Position numbers and translations under genes: made by a program | Source: Gp6-AA40 sp035649635 | Lineage (GTDB): Bacteria > Acidobacteriota > Vicinamibacteria > Vicinamibacterales > UBA2999 | Length of the DNA: 64,000 nt | Assembly: GCA_035649635.1 (NCBI GenBank) | Contig: DASRJE010000198.1 | Span: forward strand, 194,724 to 258,723 | Direction: 5' to 3' | Shown here: one piece after another, positions 1 to 8,141 of the stretch | Layout: each line of letters starts with the position of its first letter | How positions within the stretch are numbered: position 1 is the first letter of the stretch | The notes under the pieces: model-generated | What the model was told of the DNA's origin: nothing | Database searches by the model: none | The model's input: only the letters and a program-made list of their open reading frames with translations

Positions 1-280
1 AACAGGCATAGCTCCACCTTTCGCGCGTGTTCGGAAAAAATGGCGAAATTGGCGCCAGAGCCATCCCAGGTTGCACCGAGGGGATACGGGGATCCGGGCC
101 GGACTTTCACGAAGGCCCCGGGCACGCGCGCCCGCTTGCGGCAAGATTGTGCTGTGAAATCTGAGCGATTGGCATCAAGTTGAGGTCCGGGGGAACGACG
201 ATCCTAACACCGCCCTCAAAGCCCACCCCGGCCCGACGATGCCGGACCTTCACACTGTTATTGGGTTACTTCGACTTGGG
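1..280. other. non-coding stretch downstream of multiheme cytochrome gene
   Basis: No open frame here has coding character or a ribosome site. It is the 3' flank of the minus-strand pentaheme gene. The only structure seen is the 15-base tandem duplication that begins at 261. Confidence 0.5.
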
Positions 281-290
281 TTACTTCGAC
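261..290. repeat. 15-bp tandem duplication across a stop codon
   Basis: TTGGGTTACTTCGAC occurs twice, at 261-275 and 276-290, with no mismatch. Read on the minus strand it contains the last codons and TAA stop of the pentaheme gene, so a second in-register copy of that tail lies just after the stop. It looks like a recent slippage duplication. Confidence 0.8.
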
Positions 291-1963
291 GCCGCGTCCT
301 CTCGCATCGTCGGCGCGCTCGCTCGGGTCGCCACGACGACCGACGAGCCCGCCGACATCGACCTGTAGTAGGAAAGGAACCGTTTCGGCTCCGAGGCGTT
401 GTAGTCGGACAGATTGTGAGCCCATCGGTACCCAATCGTCTGATACCTCATCTCCACCTCGACGAGGTATGGGCCTGACCCGTCGACGCCGACTTCATAG
501 CGGACGCGATCGCCACCATCTGCAAAGTCGCCATCGTCTGCAGCCTGCCCGTAGACGGCGATCTCCGGTGCTGCCGTGGATTTCTCGAAGCCGCGCGGCA
601 GCAGGCGATTATCTTTCAAGTACTGCGTCGCGGTCAGCAGGCCCGTGGTCGGTCTGCCGGAGGAACTGCCAAGAACCGGCTCATAGATCTGCACCTGGTC
701 GGACTGAGTGATGAATTCGTAGTGAGGCTCGTACCTGGTTGCATCGACATCGTTGTCGTTCCCACGAATCGCCCCGGAGTCGTCAATGGCGCCAGACTCG
801 AACACGAGTCCGTTATCGCGATTCCGAACGGTGACATGAAGCCAGGCGCGCCGCGACGGATAGCCGGTCGGGAATTTGTGCCCGGTCAGGTTGCGAACGT
901 CCACCTCAAAAGAGAGCGTCCGGTCGCGAACGATGGGAGCACTCACCGCGATGGTCGCCGTCTCACCCTGCAATTGACGGATCGTCGCGCGCGCCGTGCT
1001 GTCGAGTTCGGAGGGGAGCGCTTCGACGCCGAGCTCGTTTCGATAGCGGCTCAACATCCGAACCATGAACGCGTTTCCGCCGACGAACACGTGCTGCGCC
1101 AGCCGATCTCGCGTATCGCCGAGCACGGATGATGCGCGCACAGGTCCCTGAGCCGGCGGCATGTGACACGACTGGCAACTCCGCTCTTCCCGGCTGAACG
1201 CGCTGTGCTGCCATTCTTGATAGTTCATCTGCTCGGGAAGCGAGCCAATCACTTCGCCATTGGCACCGAACGCCTCGGTGATGAGTGTGTGGCACGAGGC
1301 GCACAGCTCCGATTGCTTGATGTGGGGAGCTTCAGCCTGCACGAATCCCGTCACTGAGCGCATGATCGATTGCCGCCCGGCATCGATTCGGTACGGTCCA
1401 AAAATGAGCCGCGTGCCATCGGCCTGGGTGGGGCGCAGTATGAAGTTGGCATTGAAGCTCTCGCGAGTCCCCAGCTTGTCTGGCGCGATCTGATGGCAGA
1501 CGGTGCAGGAGATGCCATCGGACGCGAGCCGCTGAAGCGGCGAGCCCTTCCGTTGTGCGATCGGAAGGTGCGCGAATACTTCTCCCTTACCGCCGGTGGC
1601 GTGCGCGATCTTTTGCGCCATTGGCATATGACAGGCCGCGCACTCGTTTTGAATGTCCGCCGAACGTCTCGGGTGGTCCATGATTTCGCGCCGCACGCCA
1701 GCCTGCCAGTACGGATCACGCGCCGAGTTCGCCATCATGGTCGATCGCCACGTGGCGCCGATTGACACGTCCTCGCCGGTCGGGGTCATCAGCGTGTTGT
1801 GGCAGGCCACGCAATTCTCGGAGTGCGTGAAGAGCGACATGGCATCGTGTGGCCGGCGCTGTTGGGACTTTTCACCGCCACGCGCGCTCGGCGATGCTGC
1901 GAACAGAGCGACCACCCAGAGGGTGCAGGCGAGCGGAAGCAGCCGGCGCGGTGAGGGCGTCAT
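281..1963 (-). CDS. secreted pentaheme c-type cytochrome
   Basis: A 560-residue exported protein. The N terminus has a basic start and a hydrophobic stretch ending near residue 30 that fits a signal peptide. Five CxxCH heme sites follow at about residues 51, 108, 153, 221 and 263, in the style of the cytochrome c554/multiheme families. The remaining 290 residues have no heme site and look beta-rich, with the GHKFPTGYPSRRAW motif often seen after heme domains in such proteins. The start at 1963 is chosen because GGAGG lies 7 bases upstream, inside the end of the preceding gene, which implies translational coupling. Electron transfer in the periplasm or at the cell surface is inferred; the redox partner is unknown. 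Confidence 0.88.
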   Translation of the reverse strand: MTPSPRRLLPLACTLWVVALFAASPSARGGEKSQQRRPHDAMSLFTHSENCVACHNTLMTPTGEDVSIGATWRSTMMANSARDPYWQAGVRREIMDHPRRSADIQNECAACHMPMAQKIAHATGGKGEVFAHLPIAQRKGSPLQRLASDGISCTVCHQIAPDKLGTRESFNANFILRPTQADGTRLIFGPYRIDAGRQSIMRSVTGFVQAEAPHIKQSELCASCHTLITEAFGANGEVIGSLPEQMNYQEWQHSAFSREERSCQSCHMPPAQGPVRASSVLGDTRDRLAQHVFVGGNAFMVRMLSRYRNELGVEALPSELDSTARATIRQLQGETATIAVSAPIVRDRTLSFEVDVRNLTGHKFPTGYPSRRAWLHVTVRNRDNGLVFESGAIDDSGAIRGNDNDVDATRYEPHYEFITQSDQVQIYEPVLGSSSGRPTTGLLTATQYLKDNRLLPRGFEKSTAAPEIAVYGQAADDGDFADGGDRVRYEVGVDGSGPYLVEVEMRYQTIGYRWAHNLSDYNASEPKRFLSYYRSMSAGSSVVVATRASAPTMREDAASK

Positions 1964-1967
1964 CAGC

Positions 1968-3143
1968 CTACCTCCAGAAGCGGAACAGGCCACCGTCGAA
2001 CCAATCCCAAAGGAAGTAGGTCAGGACCTCGGGCTTTCGCGTGTCGCGCTCGTTCAGCGGGATTCGAACGCCGACGTTCAGCAACACGTGCTGCAGCTTG
2101 CTCAGCGAGACCTGCATCTGAGGCACGACGTCCCATTCCGTATCGCCATCGCCGGGCTTTGCGGCGAGAACTTCGAGCATCGGCGTCCAGGCGCGCCCGA
2201 ACCCCTCGTTTTGCGCCACTGTGTACCCGAGCGCGGCGCGCACGAAGCCTTCGTTCGTGCCGAGCGTCTTGTTCGAGGGAATCTCGAGGCCCGTGTGCAG
2301 CTGGAGGAAGCCATTCGCGCCGATGACCTGCCCCCACATCGCGAACGGCTCGTACGTCCAGAAACCGTTTCCGAGACCCGTGCTCTCATCCCCGGTCGGT
2401 ACGACGACCGCGGCGCCGGCGGCAAAGATGCTGCCTCGCGCCAGGTTGGCGTAGAAGGTCCGCCGTAACGCGAGCTCGACATCACCGATGCCGCTGTTCC
2501 AGCTGCTTCCCGGCTCGGACTGCTGGGCGACGAAGGGCACCTTGATTTCGTATTGCGCCCTGGATCCGATGCGGTGTTCGTAGAGCAGTTCGTTGCCCAC
2601 AGCCTTCGCGCCAGAACCGATGACGGCGGTGGTCCAGACGGTTTCGTTCTCGGGAAAAGCCTTCTCGGTAAAGAACGCTCGCGGCAGGTTCAAGTCCCCG
2701 CGCGGCCACGAGGGGTCGTCGCAGAACGTCCAGATGTACTTCACCGCGCGTTCGATCTGATCTGGTGTCAACGCGTCGCCGAATGCGGGCATATGCCGAT
2801 CGAGCGCCCGCACGGGTCCACCTTTGTGTGCGACCGCGACCCAGTCAGCCAGTGGTTCCACGGTGTTGGTAGCGCAGTCTGTGAAATCGGGCAGTTCGTG
2901 GCCGTTGGAAAGCGGGAGCGCGAATCCCACGACACTCTGTGATTGTCCGGCGCCGTCGAAGCTGTGGCAGGCCGCGCACGCCTGCTGGTAGATCTCTTCG
3001 CCGGAGGCGCCTGCTGGCAACAGGTGTTCGACCGGCGATCGGTCTTGTGCGGCGCGCACCGACACGGTGGCGGCGAACCACAAGCACAAGAACGCGCAGA
3101 GACTCAGTGATACGGCCCGGTCCATGGCAGACCGATGCTGCAT
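1968..3143 (-). CDS. cytochrome c domain fused to outer-membrane-barrel-like domain
   Basis: A 391-residue exported protein. A signal peptide covers roughly residues 10-32. A single class I cytochrome c domain follows, with CAACH at 56-60 and a likely distal methionine in RHMPAFGD near 117. From about 180 to the end the sequence has alternating polar/hydrophobic strands, many aromatic residues and a terminal Phe-Trp-Arg, typical of small outer-membrane barrels of the phenol-degradation MetA/transporter type. The gene ends 4 bases before the pentaheme gene, so the two probably form one unit. A heme domain attached to a barrel suggests electron passage at the outer membrane; this is inference. 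ATG at 3125 is an alternative start; neither has a clear ribosome site. Confidence 0.8.
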   Translation of the reverse strand: MQHRSAMDRAVSLSLCAFLCLWFAATVSVRAAQDRSPVEHLLPAGASGEEIYQQACAACHSFDGAGQSQSVVGFALPLSNGHELPDFTDCATNTVEPLADWVAVAHKGGPVRALDRHMPAFGDALTPDQIERAVKYIWTFCDDPSWPRGDLNLPRAFFTEKAFPENETVWTTAVIGSGAKAVGNELLYEHRIGSRAQYEIKVPFVAQQSEPGSSWNSGIGDVELALRRTFYANLARGSIFAAGAAVVVPTGDESTGLGNGFWTYEPFAMWGQVIGANGFLQLHTGLEIPSNKTLGTNEGFVRAALGYTVAQNEGFGRAWTPMLEVLAAKPGDGDTEWDVVPQMQVSLSKLQHVLLNVGVRIPLNERDTRKPEVLTYFLWDWFDGGLFRFWR

Positions 3144-3185
3144 CAGCAGTCGTCCGTGCTCAAAGCTTGCGAGCGAGTCTCAGAA

Positions 3186-5045
3186 TCAGTCTTGAATTGA
3201 CGGGTGCGCGGATGCAGTCGCGCGGCGGTGGGGAGTGGTACGTGGCGGCGAACTGCGGCGCCTCGCAGGCACGACGTCGTGACGAGCTTTCAGGTACTGG
3301 GCCATCTCCGCCGCGGGCAGCGGTGGGCTGAGCAGGTGGCCTTGATAGAGATCGCATCCGCAACTTTCCAGGAATGCCCGCTGGCCCTCGTTCTCAACGC
3401 CTTCGGCTACGACCGTGAGATCGAGCGAGTGCGCCATCATGACGATCGCGCGCACGAGCGCTCCCTGCTTCGCGCCGGTGCCGATGTCTTCGACGAACGC
3501 CTTGTCGATCTTCAGAACATCGACCGGGAGACGCTGTAGTCGTCCGAGCGATGAGTACCCAGTCCCGAAGTCGTCCACGGACACGCGCACGCCTTCTTCA
3601 CGCAGATCCGACAGCAGTTGCGTCGCAACCGAGTCCGAGAACATCAAGCCGCTTTCCGTCAACTCCAGCTCGATCATCGACATCGACAAGCCGGCGTTCC
3701 GGACGTGAGCGTGCAACATTGCCGGGAGGGCCCCGTCGCGCATCTCGACTCCGGAAATGTTGATCGCCAGGCGCAGATGTTGGCCGAATCGAGACTGCTG
3801 CCATGCCCGGAACTGCTTCATCGCCGTTCCACAGACGAAGTCCGTGATCTCTGATATCAGACCAGCGTCCTCGGCGATCTGGATGAGCTCGTCGGTCGGA
3901 ACGAAGCCGCGATGCGGGTCGTTCCAGCGGACGAGGGCCTCGAGCCCATGAAGCGCGCCGCTGCCCAGGTCGGCCTGAGGCTGGTAGAACACCTCGAGTT
4001 CGCCGAGATCGATCGCGCGACGGACGGTGCTGAACACGAGCGGTGCCGTGGCTGCCGGACGTGCCATGTCCTCGGTATAGCGACGCACGGTATTCCGCGA
4101 CCTCTTGGCGGCCGACAGCGCGTCATCGGCCATGCGAAGCAGCACGTCCTGTCTGTCGCTGTGATCGGGATACGTGACGGTGCCGATGCTGCACGAGATC
4201 TGGACCTCGTGCCCGTCCAGCGTGAGTGGCTGACGGACGGTCTCGATCAATTTCTGCGCGACGAACGCCGCGTGCTCGTTGGAGGAGAGCTCCGTCAACA
4301 CGACGGCGAACTCGTCACCACTGAGGCGCGCCACGGTGTCCTGCGCACGGATGACGGACCGGAATCGATCGGCAATCTGCTGCAGGAGGAGATCGCCAAT
4401 CGTGTGGCCGAGGCTGTCGTTGACGACCTTGAACCGATCGAGATCGATGTAGAACACCGAGAGTCGTCGACGGTTGCGCGCGGCGCTGGCAATCGCCTGG
4501 CCAAGGCGATCGAGGAACAACTGTCGGTTGGGAAGGCCGGTTAACGTGTCGTGATACGCGAGGTGCGCGAGCGCTGCCTGCCGGCGCTCGGTGATTCGAC
4601 GCATCAGGCTGAAGCCGGTGCCGATGCCGAGATACTTGGCGCGCCGGGTCACGATGAAGCCGTCGAAGATGTATTTCGTGGTGTCGTCGCTCAGGATCTC
4701 GCTCAGTTGCTCGAGCGGGGTATGTTCGTCGAGGATGAGCGGGGTCCGGTCCATGATCATCGCGACCGGCCGATTCTTCAGGATCTCATCGCCGAACTGT
4801 TGCCACAGAGTCTCCCGGAAACGAAAGCGGTTGATCAGACCGATCGGCGTGCCGTGTTCATCGACAACGGCGATGGCATAGAGAGTGGAGTCGGCGAAGA
4901 ATGCTTCGTGCGCACTCATGGCCGACGCGCTCGGCCGAAGCGGTGGCGTCGGTCGTACCAGGCCAGCCAGCGTCTCGTCGGCGGGCGGAGGAGTGCGGGG
5001 ACTCTTGTCGATATGAAGCGGAACCCGCGCGCTTTGCCGGGACAT
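3186..5045 (-). CDS. c-di-GMP signalling protein, GGDEF and EAL domains
   Basis: About 619 residues. The N-terminal 170 residues resemble the CBS-like module often placed before GGDEF-EAL tandems. The GGDEF domain (about 175-335) carries SGDEF in the active loop, a variant that may be weak or inactive. The EAL domain (about 355-600) keeps LEALVRW, a DDFGTGYSSL loop and AEGVEN, so it has the residues expected of an active c-di-GMP phosphodiesterase. It is soluble, with no membrane segment. It lies 42 bases upstream of the cytochrome-barrel gene on the same strand and could be co-transcribed. A TTG at 5096 would lengthen it by 17 residues; I prefer ATG 5045, though no strong ribosome site marks either. 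Confidence 0.9.
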   Translation of the reverse strand: MSRQSARVPLHIDKSPRTPPPADETLAGLVRPTPPLRPSASAMSAHEAFFADSTLYAIAVVDEHGTPIGLINRFRFRETLWQQFGDEILKNRPVAMIMDRTPLILDEHTPLEQLSEILSDDTTKYIFDGFIVTRRAKYLGIGTGFSLMRRITERRQAALAHLAYHDTLTGLPNRQLFLDRLGQAIASAARNRRRLSVFYIDLDRFKVVNDSLGHTIGDLLLQQIADRFRSVIRAQDTVARLSGDEFAVVLTELSSNEHAAFVAQKLIETVRQPLTLDGHEVQISCSIGTVTYPDHSDRQDVLLRMADDALSAAKRSRNTVRRYTEDMARPAATAPLVFSTVRRAIDLGELEVFYQPQADLGSGALHGLEALVRWNDPHRGFVPTDELIQIAEDAGLISEITDFVCGTAMKQFRAWQQSRFGQHLRLAINISGVEMRDGALPAMLHAHVRNAGLSMSMIELELTESGLMFSDSVATQLLSDLREEGVRVSVDDFGTGYSSLGRLQRLPVDVLKIDKAFVEDIGTGAKQGALVRAIVMMAHSLDLTVVAEGVENEGQRAFLESCGCDLYQGHLLSPPLPAAEMAQYLKARHDVVPARRRSSPPRTTPHRRATASAHPSIQD

Positions 5046-5163
5046 ACGAGTGATATCGACTGGATGCAGGAGATACAGGAGAGTTAAACCGTGCAATCCG
5101 AAGGGAATTTCTCTTATGAACGAGCGGGCAGTCCTGTGCCGTCTTGCTCACCCGGCCGCAGGT

Positions 5164-6828
5164 TTACGCGGATTTGACCGGGCGGCGCCGTGTTTTCCCG
5201 GTGTTTTCACCGAGCAGTGATGTGAGCTTCGTGCTGAGTGCCGGACCAAGGTGGTCGATCCGCGCGATGGTCGTGGCGTTGCTGTAGAAAAGCGAGACGT
5301 CATGACCGATGCCGATCGCCGCTAACTGTACCGATGACCTCATCTCGATGTCGGTGACGACGTGCTGGAGATGGCCTTCGAGATATTCGTGACCGTTGGC
5401 GGCTAACGTCGCTTCGTCCATCGGCGTCCCGTCGGAGACGACCACCAGTATCCGTCTTCGCTCGGAACGAGCCATCAGGCGCTGATGTGCCCACGCCAAT
5501 GCCTCACCATCGATGTTCTCTTTCAGCATCTCGTCGTGCAGGAAGAGGCCCAGCGCCACCCGCGCGCGACGCCATGGCATGTCGGCACTCTTGATGACGA
5601 TGTGTTGAAGGGCATTCAGGCGCCCGGGATTCGGAGGGTAGCCGTTCGCCGCCCACTCGCGGGCGGGCTCACCGCCGTCCCATTCGCGTGTGGTGAACCC
5701 GAGCACCTCGCAATGCACGCCACATCGTTCGAGCACGCGGGCGAAGATCTCGACCGTCAGTGCGGCGATGAGCATCGGCCGGCCGCGCATCGACCCCGAG
5801 TGATCGATGAGAAGCGTCACCACCGTGCTGGGAAAAGGCGATTCACTCTCCGCTTTGAAAGGCCGCGCAGTACCACCACTGGCGACGAGCGCCGCGAGCC
5901 GCGAGCCGTCGATCACGCCTTCGTCGAGGTCGAAGCGCCAATGCCGCGTCTGGCGTGCCATCAGCACGCGCAGTAACCGTTTTGCCAGACGCGCGACAAC
6001 GGGCCGAATCGATCCCAGTTCCGCTTCGAGCTTGCGGTGGAGTTCCGCGAGTTCAGCCCGATCGGCCAATGACGCGGCGTTGACGATACGGTCATGGGCC
6101 GTGGTGTACGGACGATAGCCGCTCGCCGTCCCGCCGCCCTGCGTGATCGCTCCTGAGCCTGCCGATCCTTCAGAATCCTGAGAGGCGTGATGACGCTTCT
6201 TCAGGGGCGCCGACGTCGCGCCGGGATCACCACGTCGCGGCAGCGTGCGGACTGTGAGTTTCTTGCGGAGCTCGAATGGCAGGCTGCTGACGGAAGCGCG
6301 ATCGGGGCGCGGGATTCTGGCTACGGCGGCGTGAATCCACGCCGCCGCCGCCGCCGCAAATCGCGCCTGATCGTTCCTGACCATCGAGAGGTCCGCCAAT
6401 TGTTGGAGAAGGTTGGCAGGGAGAGCCCGGCGCACGAGATCGACCATCTCCCTTTTTTCCTTCGGTGCGGGAAGACCGCTGAGCGCTTCGAAGGCCAGCC
6501 AGCGCGGACCGCCCGGCTCTGTTCCGGGATGCGCCAGAAGATTGATGGCGATACCGGGCAGCCACCGCGCCCCGATTGCATCGAGGCGGGCATGCTCCAG
6601 GCCGTCAAACAGATCGGCCTCGAGGGCGGCGTGCGGGCGATGACGACCGTGAATGTCGGTATCGTGGTGTCGCGCCCGCAGTGCCAGGCGATCGCCGAAC
6701 GCACGCAGCCCGGACAGCGTGGCCGCGTCCGCCTGCGCGATCGCGGCGTCGGTGTAGGCGAGGCCGGAAAGCGCGCGCGTGCATGCGCCCACGGCTTCGA
6801 TAGTGCGATCCGGGAACGGGCTGCTCAT
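5164..6828 (-). CDS. cobT: CobT-like VWA-domain protein
   Basis: A 554-residue protein matching the layout of the aerobic cobaltochelatase CobT subunit: a helical N-terminal region, a low-complexity Gly/Ser-rich linker near 215-240, a central helical region and a C-terminal von Willebrand A domain. The metal-binding MIDAS motif DHSGSM is followed by RGRPM, and SDGTPMDEAT supplies the later MIDAS loop. CobT works with the AAA+ protein CobS and the CobN subunit to insert cobalt into hydrogenobyrinic diamide. The CobS-like gene lies just upstream; no CobN-like gene is in view, so the pair could serve another ATPase-VWA role such as metal-centre assembly. Confidence 0.82.
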   Translation of the reverse strand: MSSPFPDRTIEAVGACTRALSGLAYTDAAIAQADAATLSGLRAFGDRLALRARHHDTDIHGRHRPHAALEADLFDGLEHARLDAIGARWLPGIAINLLAHPGTEPGGPRWLAFEALSGLPAPKEKREMVDLVRRALPANLLQQLADLSMVRNDQARFAAAAAAWIHAAVARIPRPDRASVSSLPFELRKKLTVRTLPRRGDPGATSAPLKKRHHASQDSEGSAGSGAITQGGGTASGYRPYTTAHDRIVNAASLADRAELAELHRKLEAELGSIRPVVARLAKRLLRVLMARQTRHWRFDLDEGVIDGSRLAALVASGGTARPFKAESESPFPSTVVTLLIDHSGSMRGRPMLIAALTVEIFARVLERCGVHCEVLGFTTREWDGGEPAREWAANGYPPNPGRLNALQHIVIKSADMPWRRARVALGLFLHDEMLKENIDGEALAWAHQRLMARSERRRILVVVSDGTPMDEATLAANGHEYLEGHLQHVVTDIEMRSSVQLAAIGIGHDVSLFYSNATTIARIDHLGPALSTKLTSLLGENTGKTRRRPVKSA

Positions 6829-6859
6829 CCCACCTGTCTAGCGATCAAAGACAGATCAG

Positions 6860-6921
6860 CTCCCAACTTCAATTCCCAATTCCCAAGGCGTTGGGAGTTG
6901 GATTGTGGGAGTTGGGAGTTG
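6860..6921. repeat. fold-back word island, GTTGGGA type
   Basis: In the 109-base gap between the cobS-like and cobT-like genes, CTCCCAAC/AATTCCCAA words on the left are mirrored by TTGGGAGTTGG and GTGGGAGTTGGGAG words on the right. They form an imperfect hairpin centred near 6888. Copies of the same words recur at about 19005-19030, 20757-20783 and 20930-20950. Confidence 0.7.
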
Positions 6922-6937
6922 ACACATGTGACGACGC

Positions 6938-7933
6938 TCATTGCGTGCCCGGCGAGCGGCGATCGTCTGGAAGATCGTGACCGATGCACCGCTGGTAGTA
7001 CTCCGCGACGAGGGCGCGCTCGTCTTCATCGCATCGATTGAGGAACGTGAGCTTGAAGGCCAGCGCGGGGTCGTGGAAGAGCGTCGTGTTCTGCGCCCAC
7101 GTGACCACCGTGCGCGGCGACATCAGCGTGGACAGATCGCCGTCTGCGAATCCGCGTCGCGTGAGGTTGGCCAGCGCCACCATGGCGCTGACCTGCGCTC
7201 GTCCCTCCGCGTTGCGATACTCCGGGCATCGCGCCAGCACGACATCGATCTCGCGATCGTGTTCCAGGTAGTTCAGCGTGACCACGATGTTCCAGCGATC
7301 CATCTGCCCCTGATTGAGCGGCTGCGTGCCGTGGTAGAGCCCGCTCGCATCGCCCAGCCCCACGGTGTTCGCTGTCGCGAACAGCCGGAACGAGGGATGC
7401 GGCTCGATGACGCGGCTCTGATCGAGCAGCGTGAGCCGTCCCTCGACTTCGAGTACGCGCTGAATCACGAACATCACGTCGGCCCGGCCGGCGTCGTACT
7501 CGTCGAACACCAGGGCGCAGGGCCGTTGCAATGCCCATGTCAGGATGCCCGGCTGGAACTCGGTTACCTGCTTGCCGTCGCGGACGACGATGGCGTCCTT
7601 GCCAATGAGGTCCATACGACTGACGTGGCCATCGAGGTTGACGCGGACGCACGGCCAGTTGAGACGGGAGGCGACCTGCTCGACGTGACTCGACTTGCCG
7701 GTGCCATGGCGACCCTGGACCATCACGCGGCGGTTGTGCACGAATCCCGCGAGCAGCGCCAATGTCGTATCCCGGTCGAATACGTAGTCAGGATCGAATG
7801 GAGGGACGTGATCCTCGGGCGCGGAGAACGCCGGTACCTGGAGATCTGTGTCTATCTTGAATAGCTCTCGGGCGGAGACGACGACATCGGGCTGGCCGGG
7901 GGCTTCTGTTTGATACGCGGGACTCGTGCTCAT
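6938..7933 (-). CDS. cobS: CobS-like AAA+ ATPase
   Basis: A 331-residue AAA+ ATPase of the CobS/MoxR class. A Walker A sequence GRHGTGKS lies near residue 98, the Walker B region ALVFDEYDAGR near 141, and a sensor-type ATANTVGLGD near 187. Length and order match CobS, which with CobT forms the ATP-driven part of cobaltochelatase. It is transcribed before the CobT-like gene with a 109-base gap, so the two are likely an operon. A divergent AT-rich spacer separates it from the metallo-hydrolase gene on the other strand. Whether it serves cobalamin synthesis cannot be settled here, because no other cob gene is visible. Confidence 0.85.
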   Translation of the reverse strand: MSTSPAYQTEAPGQPDVVVSARELFKIDTDLQVPAFSAPEDHVPPFDPDYVFDRDTTLALLAGFVHNRRVMVQGRHGTGKSSHVEQVASRLNWPCVRVNLDGHVSRMDLIGKDAIVVRDGKQVTEFQPGILTWALQRPCALVFDEYDAGRADVMFVIQRVLEVEGRLTLLDQSRVIEPHPSFRLFATANTVGLGDASGLYHGTQPLNQGQMDRWNIVVTLNYLEHDREIDVVLARCPEYRNAEGRAQVSAMVALANLTRRGFADGDLSTLMSPRTVVTWAQNTTLFHDPALAFKLTFLNRCDEDERALVAEYYQRCIGHDLPDDRRSPGTQ

Positions 7934-7959
7934 GCAGTCATCAATTATCCCAGCCCTGA

Positions 7960-8118
7960 TGTTCCATTGTCGATTTGATGGCTTTTTGATTGTGGATTCG
8001 CTGTTGACTGTTGAATGGTGATTGGGATTTATGGTTGATTTGAGCCAGCGAACACATCAACGATCAACAGTCATCAATCGACAACGAATCAGAAATCAAT
8101 AGATCTTCAGATCAATAA
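7960..8118. repeat. AT-rich fold-back word island in divergent promoter region
   Basis: The spacer between two divergent genes is markedly AT-rich for this window. Its left half repeats GTTGACTGTTGAATG, GATTGGGATT and GGTTGATTTG-like words. Its right half repeats complementary CATCAACGATCAACAG, ATCAATCGACAACG and AATCAGAAATCAAT words, so the strand folds back on itself imperfectly. Promoters for both flanking genes must lie in or beside it; I cannot assign -10/-35 boxes with confidence. Confidence 0.65.
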
Positions 8119-8141
8119 TCACCCGCGTGGGGAGGATCCAA

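Noticed and set aside
2057..2072. GGATTCGAAC resembling a tRNA T-loop
   Set aside because: It lies inside the cytochrome-barrel coding sequence and no acceptor or anticodon stems can be drawn around it.
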